From Gossypium raimondii (Eukaryota > Streptophyta > Magnoliopsida > Malvales > Malvaceae), in the NCBI RefSeq assembly GCF_025698545.1, contig NC_068576.1:55278094-55342093 (forward strand): a stretch of 64,000 bases of DNA. The letters run 5' to 3'. Within the stretch, counting starts at the first letter, position 1, and the number at the start of each line of letters is the position of its first letter. Shown here in pieces: positions 48,647-61,181 of this stretch. The notes beneath the pieces were generated by a model that did no database searches, had not been told where the DNA came from, and saw only the letters and a list, made by a program, of their open reading frames with translations. The translations under genes and the position numbers were made by a program.

Positions 48647-51600
48647 TTGATGGGGGTTCTTTAGAACTGTGGATTAATTTCTTATTTGATGCTTATTTTT
48701 TCAGTTTCTGTTCATAGATCGTATAGTGTTTTTTGCTAGGGTTTTTTTGGGGGGAAGAGGAAGAAGAATAACGACAATTCTTCCATTCCCATTGCAATTA
48801 AGCATTAACCAATTTTTTTTTTTCATGGAATTATAATAATAATACCCTTGTTTAAGGATTCAAATTACGGGCAATGACCTTGAAGAATTTTATAATGGTT
48901 TTTATCGCGCTTTGTGTCGGCATCACCAACCTCCAATAATACAGTGTACTGTAGCAGATCTGCAGTTTAATTATTAGTAAACTTCGACGGTGGGTTTCTC
49001 AGTGATGAAATTCCCCGCTAAGTCCCTCTATTATAGCGATAGAATCAAATTAGTCCCTTTATTATTATGAAATAGATCAATTTAATCCTGTATTATTAAA
49101 AGGAAGAGTAAATTCCATTAAATCGTCCCTAAAATATGACTCGTATTCTAAATTAGTCCTCAAACTTTAAAATGTGAGTTCTTAAAATCTCGGTATGTGG
49201 TTTCCCAATTTTTTTTTCTTCCTCATACGTTTTAGGGTTTTATTTTTTAACTTTTTTTCTATTTTGCAGACAAAATCATCTTCATTTCTTGAAAAATTAC
49301 ATCTTAAGAGATTAACACTCTCGTATTTTATTTTGGGTTCTTTCTCCTCCTCCTCTTTTATTATTATTCATCTGTTTGTTTCTAATAAATGATTATTAAA
49401 TTTAATTATTAGTTTACTCATATTTTGGTCTTTTAAGTCATTAAGTATTGATTCTAAAAATAGAACGAGACCCTTAAATATTAAATTTAAATATTAGTTG
49501 ACTCATTTTTTATCATCGAAAGTTATGTTTTATCAAAGCATTTTTAGAGTTCGAGAGACAAATTGATAACCAAATTGAAAATAGATAGATAAACAATAAC
49601 TAAATCTATGGTATGCCCATTCATTTTTAGCAAACATTTTTATGCCTGCAGTTGAATTATTGGATTGAAATTTACGGTGCACCGATCATTTATTGCATCA
49701 TGATTCTTTAAACGCGTGGTGAGTTTACGGGCAAAGTTAATATTTTGTGTATAATAATACTTATATTTTAGTTTACTTGTTTAACACTTTAACCAAACAA
49801 AATAATATATGTTTATTACATTATTAATCATTTACCTATTAAGCAATGGGTTATTTATTCATCATGTTAGTACATTACTTTTTTTCTGTTAAAGCATATG
49901 TATTAAGATTTTTTCTTAAATAATTTAAATTATTATTAATTTAAACATGTCTTTTTTATTTTTTTGGGTGAATTACAAAAAGATGGTAAAGCCTCAACAA
50001 TAATGTAATTAGCGTAACTCAGACCAAAACTACACTTTGGTAGTTATTGATATTTTTGGAGCCCTAGGCGAAAGAATAAATTAGGCTCCTTTTAAAAAAT
50101 TATAAAATATAATACCCAATAAATAAAGCATTTATGGTGAAAAATTGAAAGTCCTAAACATTTAATTAATTTATTTTAGTCTGAAACTTTTTTTCTCGCA
50201 TTAAAAATTAAAAAAAAATATCTTTTTTGAACCTCTTCCAACCTTAGACCCTGATGAATATCTTAGAACCGGACCAAGTGATGAATATCTTCATCTTCAG
50301 GCCAAGGCACTGCTTTAAATATGGAAATTCGTTCTTTTCTTTGACAACACGTTAGTCATCATGCAGATCCTGCTACAAGCACAAGAAAAGCATATTGGAA
50401 TAATTTGGTATCGCACATGCACTATTTTACAGTTTCTATGATAATTGAAGGAAATAGCTTTAGCTTCGTGTATGTTATGGGTGGCATTTGATAAGTCATG
50501 CCCTACTGTCTTTGATAATCATTACACGTATCTTCATTCCGGATTAAATTGAATCAATGTGTAGAAGTTTTTTTTTTTTTAAATCAGAGTTAATTTAATA
50601 TAATATATAAATATTAACAGTTAAATTTGTTATTTTTATAATTTTAAAAATGTCACATTATTTATTTCATCGTGAATTGAACTGCATTTAAAGGAATTGG
50701 ATGAAAAAAGACAAACATAATTAATTGAGTGATCGTTTTGTAATTTTTATAATTAGGTGACAGAAAAAAAACTTGAATATAATTGGGTGACCTGTAGTAT
50801 AGTTTACCCTTATAATAATAATAATAATTTTGAGTTCGCAAGGGAAACCCTGTAGCAATATATGTTGAGTTGAGTGATAAAAAGCTCGACATCCCTTAAA
50901 TAAAATTTTTGTGCTTGAATGTTATAAATAAAAGAAATAGAATCAATATAATTATAAGACAAGACTATGAATTTAGAAAGAAGAAAAAACTGACCAAATT
51001 GAGAAATCGACTTGAACTAACAAATTTCGATTTAATTTTGTTTGGGTTTTTCTATAATTTAGTTCAATTTTAGTTAGATGATGTCATTGAACCACATTAA
51101 TTCTGTTTAATTTCAATGGACATTGAAAAGTCAAAAAAGCTGTTAAAATTTGTTTTTAACATATAAACCCACTATATAAACTCATTTAAAATCCAAAACG
51201 AAATTCATTGCTTTCAAGTTCTAAAATAACTTTTATTATACTTTTACGTATTCTATAATTAAATAAAAAATAAACTCTAAATCTAATTTCAATGTTAGTC
51301 TCTTACAAATTCATTGTTTATTTATTATTGTTGTTAAAACTCCCAATAATTCAAGTGTTCATCTCTTTTTGTTTAATGTGTTCTTTTCTCTATTATTGTT
51401 GTTGTTAAAACTTTTAAAATGTGGTTACCATTTGGTGTTTTTTTGTTGTCGTTACACGTTAATTTGCCTCGTTTGGTTACTAGTATAATAATATGAGGAA
51501 AAAATGTATTTATCATGCATGTATTACAATAGTTAGACATAAAATAAATACCACTTAGTACAATTTTAAACTTGAAATTAGAAAGATCAAGAATAATTCT

Positions 51601-52775
51601 TGCAAAAAAAAAAGACATCTTCAAAAAAGAAAAAATTTAAAAATTTCCTTCTCATTGCTAAAATAAGTCATGAGAGTAACTAAATATTACTAATTGAATT
51701 AGTTTATTACTAACTTATATGCTAAAACATGTGTAAAAATAATATGAGAGTTACAAAATACAAATAATTTAATATTTGATTATGTTCGTAAAGATTAAGA
51801 GTGATTAAATCAATATTTAATTAAAATTTTAATAAACATTTATAATTATAAATGTTATAAATTATTATTTAATAAATATATTACTTGAAATTTTAGCATA
51901 ATTGAAAAAAATAAAATTGTCAAATGAGAAAAGAAAATCACAGTTAATTTCTTGGTTGACAGAATTTTGCCACGTCATTGATGGAACGGAAAATTCGTGT
52001 TGACGTGGCAATTGCGGACGTGACTGTTATAAAGGTCAAAAGTCAAAAGTAAACAGAGTTACTATATTTTTTAAGGGGCCAAACGACGCCGTTTAATTTC
52101 ATTCGTCTTTCCCCAGTAGATCCACGTGAACTCTGTGCCTGCCGTAGATGATTACTTACTTACCGGTGAGTTCTAAGACCCGACCCGGTTCATTGTTTTA
52201 ACCCACAACAATCAGGATTACAAGTCTTTCCATTCGGATCCAACAAATATGTTTTTTACATTTTGTTTTTCTTTATGATTGTCTAGGTTTAGGGTCCAAA
52301 ATATCATATTGTTTTTATATTTTAAAACAAATTTATTGCAATCCATATAGAAATATCGAATCAAATAAATTGGAGGATTTTTTACAAATTTTATTTTGAT
52401 TTAAATTATATTTAATTTTGTCCAAAATTATTTTTATTTAAATTATGTTTGATTTATGTTTTTAGTGATTATTTTCACAAACAGAGGTAAGTGAAGTTTA
52501 AATAAATTGGTTCTTGTTGAATTTTTGTTAAAAAAAAAACAATTCACTCCCTCATGAACAAGGTGGCAATAGTTAATATAGAACTGAACAAACAATTATC
52601 ATGTGATAGATAAAGCTTCAAATACTGGAGAGTTTGCAGTTTTTATATTATTACATCACTAACATGAATGCGAGAGCAAATAAATACAGAGAGCAACATA
52701 TGAAGAAACAAACCTTCATTTCACACTTCATAGTGGCATTTTCTGAAACACAACATATAAAAACCAAAATCATTT
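48647..52775. other. Intergenic region between phytolongin and IQD genes
   Basis: The first ~200 bases are the phytolongin leader and promoter. The rest is AT-rich with short repeat ends (near 49.02-49.15 kb, ATTAGTCCC phrases; near 50.73-50.82 kb, an end related to the 4.6 kb foldback element). A GC-richer, promoter-like block lies at 51950-52190. The last ~100 bases are probably IQD 3' UTR. No complete gene was found. Confidence 0.55.
51955..52190 (+). promoter_or_regulatory. Orphan promoter-like block with a possible first exon
   Basis: ACGT-core sites cluster here (GCCACGTCATTG, TGACGTGGCAATT, GGACGTGAC). A W-box-type GGTCAAAAGTCAAAAGT and the near-palindrome AAACGACGCCGTTT (52081-52094) follow. 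Downstream is a leader-like CT-rich stretch, an ATG (about 52147) and, 18 bases later, a strong splice donor, CCG|GTGAGT. No downstream exons are visible before the IQD gene, so this may be a decayed or displaced 5' gene end. Confidence 0.3.
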
Positions 52776-55255
52776 TCACCAGCCATGACTGCCAATAGGC
52801 AACCTCCAATCTTCTCCACCGTGGCCACCAGCGGTATCCGGGCTACATCCACCTAGACGTCTAGACGGTATGCGAGCACCGTTACTCTTTTGGCCAGGGC
52901 TCCTTGGTGCCTGGTAGACTGTTGTTCCTCCACCTGAACTTGATGAATCACAACCTGGGGATTTTTTTGTTGATGGGTTCCATTGGGGTGCATGTGGTAC
53001 ACGTTGCTGCTTCATAATCATAGGTCCTTGGCTTCGAACCTTGGCTTTGGCAGATTGGGTTGGGGCCATGTAGCTAGGTACATTACTTGACCCTGATTGA
53101 GCCTGCTGCAGGGTTGAGTATGAGCCTGAATCCATTGCTGTCACAACATCCATTTCAACAGTTTTCTCAGACATGTTATCAGTAACGGTAGTGGTTGCGG
53201 TGGTGGTCAGCAGTGTCATGTAAGAACCTTCTTGATGGCCTAGTTGACGAGCGTCGTACGGTTGCGATGACATCCAATGCTCGAGCCAGTTCCAACCCCA
53301 TTGTGCCTTCTCGCGATCATTAAGGTGGACTCCAACATCTTTGCCATTGGGGTGCGGTTGCATGAGTTGTTGCTGTGGCTGTTGCTGCTGATTCAAGAAA
53401 GTGAATTAGATGACCATTTAATCACTAAACAAAGTATTTTTTCGAGTTCTTACGAGTTACGATTTACCATGAACCAACCTGATAGCTATAGGCATAAGCA
53501 AGGGCTCGTTCTCGTCTCATCGCAGCATCATGTTTCTTCGAAACACTTTCCTTAACCTTCTCTGAGCTTTGCTGTCCACCATCCCAACTGTCATATCTCT
53601 TCAACAGGCTCCTTGGCTTTCGTTCTACTTCTCCCGTTCCTTTTTTTTCTTCATAGTCCTCGTCTGATCTCTTGGGGATCTTATCATGATCAGTTAGCTG
53701 CAGCCTACGAGCTCGAACTCTTGCCTGCACCCGGACTAATGCTTGCATGCACCGCATTGTCATTTGCGCTTGTTTGCGCACGTTATAACCTCTCACTAGT
53801 GCCTGCAACCTCACCAGTCCCTTCAAAGCACGCAAAGCTCTCCGAGCCTACAAAACCATCAGCAACATTAAGAACCACCTTAGAGAACAATGTTCCATAA
53901 TACGATTGTATAAGATGCATATAGACATGGTGACAGATTGAGACTGGGTTTGTTTTTACCAGATAGCCTCTATAATACGACTGTATAAGCGTTGCAGCTC
54001 TTTCTTCCTTAGACTGTCGTCCATAACCCGCCAACCGGACGACTTTAGCGGCAGCTTGAGCTGCCGCAACAGCTGCTTCTGCAGCAGCAGCAGTTGCCAT
54101 GGCGACAGCAATGGCATGGTTCCTATCTTCATTCAGAGGAGTCGACATTGCACTCTCATTATTCGTGATGTCCGGTGAACTCTCCGCCGGAAAATGTTCA
54201 AACGACACTGCATCCGGGGCCTCATTTGGCCATTTCTCCACATTATTCTCTCTCTGAAAATCACATCAGATTGGTCAGTTTCATTAACATTTGCCTTGAA
54301 CTATGTCAACCAATGAACAAACAAAAATTTTACAGAGCAGATTATCATTGATATGGAATGATGGAGATCTAACATTTTCAAGCACATGAAGAACAAGTTG
54401 AATGATGTGATGGCTTAGGTGGCATGAAAATTATGTGTCAAGGTAGCAACCACGTTGATAGGGGACCAGTGCCCCTTGCTTGGGTTCATGGTCCTTCAAA
54501 ACAGTGAAAAAGGGGAAGCCATCAATTAGCATTTAGCCCCCTTTGAAAGAAAAAGCAACCCTCTTACCATTTTCTTTTCTGATAAATTCTTTTCACCAAA
54601 TTAATTTACATATATATACACGGTTATACTGCAAAAGTAAATACTGACAGCAGAAATGATTATATATCTAAATATTTCTTTTTTCAAAAATGAGAATTAT
54701 TTGTTATTTTTATTTTGTCATTTTCTGTTTCATATATATCAAAACTAAATTATCCTTTCTTGTTGTTGGTATCATAAATTTTATAACCTATAAAATGAAG
54801 CTCGAATAATAATTCAAGAAAAATGAAGCTCGGGTGTAACAGCTTCCTAGTATTATGACCACAAATGAGTAAGATCAAAGATAATTTGTAATGTACTTGC
54901 AAACGTGGGCACTATATAGTTAACCAAGTTCTAACAACAAAAAGATAAGAACCCAAATAAATACAAGCAAAAATCCAGATGTTTGTGATGTTGATGTTTG
55001 CTTTCTCTTTTTTTTTTCCCTGCATTTATTAAAAATTTGCCTTAAAATGAAAAAAAAAATTTGAAAGGTGCCATTGATTTTGCTTGGAAATATGGCAATC
55101 AAATCAACCTGCTAAACAAACATCAAAAGGCCAAAAAAAAAAAAACCTAAAAACCGATGAAAAAATTACGTTACTTTTTTGTCAGGCAAGTCTTTGTGAG
55201 ATGATTTGAACACTTTCTTCACCGTCGAGAACCATCCACTCCCTTTCTTTCCCAT
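52776..55255 (-). CDS. IQ67-domain (IQD) calmodulin-binding protein (451 aa, four exons)
   Basis: Exons are 55255-55175, 54253-53960, 53847-53479 and 53387-52776; the total of 1,356 nt is in frame. The N-terminus [19 protein letters not shown] is typical of IQD proteins. An Ala-rich helix ([20 protein letters not shown]) leads into the IQ67 domain, which spans the exon 2/3 junction: [20 protein letters not shown], then [17 protein letters not shown] and [15 protein letters not shown]. There are three IQ-like repeats with flanking basic and hydrophobic residues. The C-terminal half is Gln/Ser-rich and ends with a basic IPSRRLGG segment. IQD proteins bind calmodulin and act as scaffolds on microtubules, the plasma membrane and in the nucleus. 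The composition resembles the Arabidopsis IQD17/18 branch, but that is an impression. The fourth exon starts at a tandem CAGCAG acceptor. Confidence 0.92.
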
Positions 55256-55278
55256 CGCCGGTCAAAAAACAGGAGTTT

Positions 55279-55459
55279 CTAAAACAGATACAAAAAATGG
55301 CAGATCGTAAAACACCGGATTTTTTAAACTAATGAAACATATTACACTCGTTAAAATGTTAGAAAGAACGATACATAGAGACAAAGCAACAAACACTTAT
55401 ATGCCATTTTACAAATTCATGTTAAATGAAAACAGAGAATTCATGGCAGTGGATCAAAC
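55279..55459 (-). other. Predicted 5' UTR intron of the IQD gene
   Basis: On the minus strand a donor TTTCAG|GTTTGA lies at 55460/55459 and an acceptor TTTTAG|AAACTC at 55279/55278. The acceptor is 23 bases before the start codon. The DNA upstream (about 55460-55720) is rich in CT on the minus strand, as expected of a plant leader. Confidence 0.45.
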
Positions 55460-57513
55460 CTGAAACGGAGAAGAACAGGTAGGTGATGAAATGTTACCGA
55501 TTGGCTTGAATTCTCTTCATGTTTTCTCTGTATCATATTCCATAAGGTATAAATTACTTGAATTTTTTTCTTTATTAGTTAAAGCTGAGAAAAAATGAAG
55601 TGAAAAGAAAAAAGAAAAGAGAAAAAATTGGTGATGTTATTATGGAAATAAAAAAGAGACTGAAACAGAGGAGAGCTAAGAGAGTAGTAGTAAATTTGAG
55701 AGAGAAAAAAAGGAAGTAACAGAAGAAAACCCGTGCGAAGCGATCGGCCGATTGCTTTTTAATCAAATTCACGGAACGTATAACATATATTACGGTTGGA
55801 TTGGGCCCAATGATATTTTGCCACGTCATCTTAACTCTTCTCCACGTAATTACAAGCCTGCCCCCACCCAGCAATACTTTTATTTATTTATTTCTGTTTT
55901 TGTTAATTGCACTAGACATCCCAAATTATGATACTCATTTTAAATTGGACCCTAAACTTTAATAAATTCTAATTTTATCCTTAAACAATTGATATTATAT
56001 CAATTAGACCCTTCAAGTATTGAAAATAAAAAAATTAAAAATAGAGTAAAATTGAAAAGAGAGACCGATAAAGCTTTTGTAAAAGCTTTAAAATCCTCAA
56101 AACTAATATTTCTTACGATATCCTTTTTACAATATTTATTTTCTTTAAAATTTTCATGTTAAACTGTGTTACATAAGATTTAACATCTCATTTAATGATT
56201 AAATTAATGGTTTTAGTAATGGAAAAACTTAAAATTAATGATTTTAGTAATAAAATTACCTTATTGATATAACATCAATAGTTTAGAGATGTAAATAGAA
56301 TATTTTAAAGTTTGAGGACCAATTTAAAATAAATGTTATAATTTGAGAATGTTTGATGCAATTAATTGTTTTTCAATTGAGAAAATTATAAATTAAAAAT
56401 TTGATTTTCTCTTGACTGTACTTTTAAGATTTTATATTAGTTTAAGTCAATATTTTTGGAACCGAATCAATGTTGAACCGATCGGACCACTAGTTTTAAT
56501 TAAATAAATTATTTAGAATTCATAAAATTATTAAAATGTTTTTAAAAATAAAATTCAGTTCAATTGTTAGTTCAATCGATTTTTAATTTAACTTAATCGG
56601 TTCATACTACAATTTAGCCAATTCTTTCCCTTGCTCCGAACTAGTGTACCAATTAAATTTTAATCTGATCCAATTTCAATCATTTTGGTTTAAATTCTTA
56701 TAAATCTAATTGAAATTTATTTTAGTTTAAGTTTAGATACATATCAGTTTTTCAATGCAAAATGTGGGAATGGAAGCAAACATGGGAATTATTCCCACGA
56801 ACCATAAAGCTCGTCCAACACTTAATTTATATTTGTTCTTTTGGATGAACTTTTATGTTCTTCTAAGAGTTGTTAAATAAAAAAATGTTATGTGTGTGAT
56901 ATATTATATAAAACTAAGGTGGGTTTTGGATGAACGGTTGGGTGCGATGCATTTAGTTTATTTTTTGTCTCATATTACAATATCGTTACAGTATTTAATT
57001 TTACCGCCACCGTTATTTTTATACTAACCGTAGGTAAACAGACCGTCTATCCAAACTAAACCTAAATATGAAATATAATAAAATTGGTATATGAAATATA
57101 AAAGAAAATATTAATCTAGTATTTGTTACTTAGAACAATGTATATAAAATAATAATGAAAAATGTGTTTTTTTTTAATGCTACTTTTTTATTTTATTTAT
57201 TACTTACTAGAAATGGGTTGGCATTTTATATGTTACAAATGGTAAAATTTTATCCAAAATTTATTTATGGGGAAGGGGGGGTTTAATGCGTCGCTGTTTT
57301 AGGGGGAGTTGGGGTGTTAGTAAATGCAAAGATAAAAGTATTGATAAATGTCTGCATCACATCTAGAGAACCCTGACACAAAGGGAAACTTTGATCCATC
57401 CACCAGAAAGGAAAAAAAATAAACCTTCATTGCTGGCTTAGCTGTGAATTATTGTAATATACAAAATATAAATAAACAAATAAATACATCAACGTATTAT
57501 AATATAATATAAT

Positions 57514-58288
57514 GGAATAAATTATATGAGGATGATCCTAAAAATATAAGAGTATTATTATACATTCATCTATATCTAATATATTTTCTAATTTAATTTT
57601 AGTTTAATTATTTAAATAATTAATTTTTTAAAATACAAACAAACGTCTTTTCTTCTTTTATAAATTTTAATTATTTTGTTTTTTTATAAGTTAATATTTT
57701 TATTTCCGTGCAACCAATTTAAAAAAAAATTAATAATTTTTGGACAACTTTTTTTATGTCATTGACACGTAATTTTGAAAATTATTTTACTCTAAATCTA
57801 GAATCCTCAACCTCGAATCCTAAACCTTAAATCTTGAATCTCATGCCTCGAGGTTTAGGGTTTAGATTTCAAATTTAAGGTTTGGGGTTTGGGGTTCAAT
57901 GTTTAGGTTCAAGGTTTAATGGTTTGAGGTTTAGTGGTCGGGTTTAAGGTTCAAGGGCTCGCTGTTACATGTTACAAGTTTGAGGTTCAGGTTCAAGGGT
58001 TCGGCTTAGGGTTTGGTTTCTATATTTTGGGTTCATTGTTTAAAATTTTATATTCAGGGTTTAGGGTTTGGACTTAGGGTAAAAAATATCAAAATCATGT
58101 GTCAATGACATGGAAAAAATTGTTGAATTGCCATCAAATAATTGGAAAAGGGATCACGAATAATGTGACGGAATGATCTATAAAATAATTTATTTATGAA
58201 TGAGTGTATAATAATAATTTAATGATGTGGCAAAATCTTTTGATGTCTAAAACCTTAGTTTTAGAATCATCGTTGTATAATTTATTCC
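57514..58288. mobile_element. Foldback element with degenerate telomere-like loop (long copy)
   Basis: The outer ends are GGAATAAATTATA and its reverse complement. Further in, ATGATCCTAAAA pairs with ATGATTCTAAAA. The inner arms (TATGTCATTGACACGTAATT and, reverse complement, CATGTCATTGACACATGATT) flank about 280 bases made largely of variants of GGTTTAGGG, GGTTCAAGG and their complements. The arm core is shared with the element at 22600-22833. Confidence 0.65.
57790..58080. repeat. Degenerate interstitial telomere-like repeats
   Basis: Words such as AGGTTTAGGGTTTAG, AAGGTTTGGGGTTTGGGG, AGGGTTTAGGGTTTGG and GGCTTAGGGTTTGG recall the plant telomere repeat TTTAGGG. The left ~60 bases are in the opposite orientation (CCTAAACCTTAAATC). 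The array is strongly diverged. Confidence 0.6.
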
Positions 58289-58338
58289 CATAAAATAGTA
58301 CATAAAATATATATAAATATGACATATATGTATAAAAA

Positions 58339-58822
58339 TTAGGCATAATATCAAATTTAGCCTCAATGTTTATATATATTTTAAATTTGGTTATTATTAT
58401 TTTTGTTTGAATTAAATTTGATCGTTGATCTTTTAAAAATAGTCGAATTTGATAATCAATCTTTTAAACATGGTTGAATTGATTTTTTAGTGGATATTAA
58501 CTAAAACATTAAATTTTCAAACATTACAATCCGTATAGCAACCAATATGTGTACTCCGTTCTAATTTTTATGATTTTTATAATTTTTATTTTTGTATTGT
58601 TTGTTGACGTGACATATAAAACAAATAGTGTCATATCAACATGAATTATAGGTGGACTGTCATGATAACATGATTAAAATTTTAATGTTTTAAGTAGTAT
58701 TTTCCGTTAAGAAAAAGAAATTTGACTCTTTTAAAAGGTTAATAGCCAAAATTAGTTTCCAAAAAGTGTCAAATTGGTAAATGATGTAAACATTAAGGAC
58801 TAAATTTGATATTATGCCTAAA
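58339..58822. mobile_element. MITE with TTAGGCATAATATC termini
   Basis: The left end TTAGGCATAATATCAAATTT and the right end are reverse complements over about 22 bases. Looser inverted similarity continues inward (CAATGTTTA...; TTAAAAGGTTAATAGCCAAA opposite its counterpart). Partial relatives occur near 4.44-4.61 and 25.9-26.3 kb. No target duplication is clear. Confidence 0.65.
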
Positions 58823-59247
58823 TATTATCACTACGATGAACAATAATGCTTATACTTTAAGAATTTTGAGATTTCATATTCGATTATCACCTTTTGTAAA
58901 CATGTAGAATATCTTTCAAATTTATTTTGTTTAGTTTATTAAGTATTTAATTCGATGATGATTGTAATGATTGATTCTTATTAAAACTATAGATATAGTT
59001 GGTATAAATGCTAAAATCTAATCCATGTCTTTATATTATTCATAAATTTAAAATATAGTCCTTTTTTTATTTTTAAGAATGTAGTCTTATACTTTTCATG
59101 TTTCAAAATTCGTGTCTAATTGTTATAGTCGCATTAAAATTATTTTACCAAATTTTCTGGTCTGATATCTTGACGTTTAAAAAAAGAAAAATACTCATTT
59201 TGTAGCTATGTAACAAAAAAAGTAACGTTGTAATGAACTTGAACTTT

Positions 59248-59850
59248 GGGTCTGTTTGATTGCCAGTAAAATATTTTCCGTAAAATGATTTCGGGAAAAT
59301 ATTTTACTTTTCTGTAAAATGATTTATTGGAAAATATTTTCGGTGTTTGATTGAATCTGTAAAATATTTTCTACTGTTTGGCGATTTCGAAATATTTTTC
59401 AAAAAATTGTTTTACATATATTGATATATATTAATAAATTTTTATATTTTAAAATTTTTTACATATATTGCAATGATTTATTTATAATAATACTCAATTA
59501 TTAAGCTACAATATTAATCGTTATAAATTGAAAAAATTAATATCAAATAAATTATTTGTAATTGTGTTAAAAAACAAGTATTGATAATTAAAAAACAAGT
59601 TATTGGAAAATCGATAAACAGAAGCAATTTTCTACCGGAAATGAAGGAAGGAATGAAGGAGGCGATAGAGAGGAGAGCACGAAAAATGTCTTACGGAAAT
59701 TGAAAGGGTAAGACATTTTTCCTAAAATGTAACCCGTTTTCCCTTGTTTTGGAGTTCATTTTCCAAATGGAAAATGTTTTCCGCCAATCAAACGCTGGAA
59801 AAGTTGGAAATGATTTTTCGGAAAATCAATTCCTTCAATCAAACAGACCC
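59248..59850. mobile_element. MITE with GGGTCTGTTTGATTG terminal inverted repeats
   Basis: The left end GGGTCTGTTTGATTG is matched exactly by the reverse complement of CAATCAAACAGACCC at the right end. The interior repeats the phrase GTAAAATATTTTCCG and similar, and is partly self-complementary. The flanks give no clear target duplication. No protein is encoded. Confidence 0.75.
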
Positions 59851-61181
59851 TATTGGAAAAAAAACAGTTTTAACAATTGAACTTGCATTTTTAAAACTGA
59901 AAAAAAAAAAACCTAAATTCCATAAAATAAAAATAAAAACTAAATTCTAAATATACGAAAGATATGGCCCAATAAAAAAATTGAAAATTCTATCATTCCT
60001 ACCCCTAAATAGACGGGGACTAAAGTGGAACTGTGTTAGATGCCACCCATTTGCTTGCATTAGAAGAAAAAAAAGTTAATACATATTGAAGAAGGGGGGA
60101 ATTTGTGCATTGCAGTTGGGAAGGAAGGAATCCAGTCATCTTTGTGTTGTACCCTCTCTCCATAATGGTAAATTCAAGTTAGATGACAGGTAACAAGTGC
60201 CTTTCACTTTTATTTTTATTTAATTTTGTTTTTATAAATTATTAATGCATTTGTACATTTATAATTATTTGCAATTAAAGTAAGTTGCTATAATTAGTTG
60301 TTGAATATTAAAAAAAAATGAAAGTGTTTTATTATTTACATGTTTATGGGGTATTATATTTGTCTTAAATTCAAATTTGGTTTTATAAAGCATAATAAAT
60401 GAAAAATTAGAAAGAATCGAATCAAATAAAGAAAAACGGGATAAAACGCACGTGATGGAACGAGAGATCCACACATTGTAATTATATACAGTGAGAATCA
60501 GTCAATACCTCATTAACAGGGGTGTAACTAAGGGGTTGGCAAGGCCCCCGGCTCTCCTAAAATGGAAAAGTTTTTATTTAGGCCCTTTAAATTTTTTAAA
60601 ATTTTAAATTAATAAAGGTAAAATTATACTTTGCCCTCCTAAAAATGATGAAAATAAGATATATGGTATAAAATTTTCCGACTTCACCTCTGCTCATTAG
60701 CAACTTAATAATATTGTTAATGACTACATTTAAGGTGATACTAATGTTATCAATACCGACCTATCAGTATAAATGCAATAAATAAATGAATAAATAGCAA
60801 AGTAAAAATTATGAAAATAAAGGAAATTAATAAAGATATGATGGTAGCTATATGAGATGAAGCAGAGACGTCGTTGTGAAATGAAAGCAACATGGGTTTG
60901 ATCATAATGTTAACCTATTAGGAAATTGAGTTTTGAAGGAGAAGGCACCAACAGCAGTACCACCAATGACTTAAAAAGACGAATTAAATTCAATAAATGT
61001 GACCAACCACTAACATCAATCATGACTCAAATACATTTCTTTACATCTCATTAACGTTTGGTGCAACATTTCCATTTTACTCATTTCATACTTCTTCTTT
61101 TTTTATTTCAATTTGGAATCATTAGTATTGATTTTTAGAAAATTCAAACATATAGTTAATAAACTAGAAATACAAATAACA

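Noticed and set aside
57790-58080. A true chromosome end or telomere array
   Set aside because: The TTTAGGG-like words are strongly diverged, change orientation, and are enclosed by inverted repeats of a foldback element with normal DNA on both sides.
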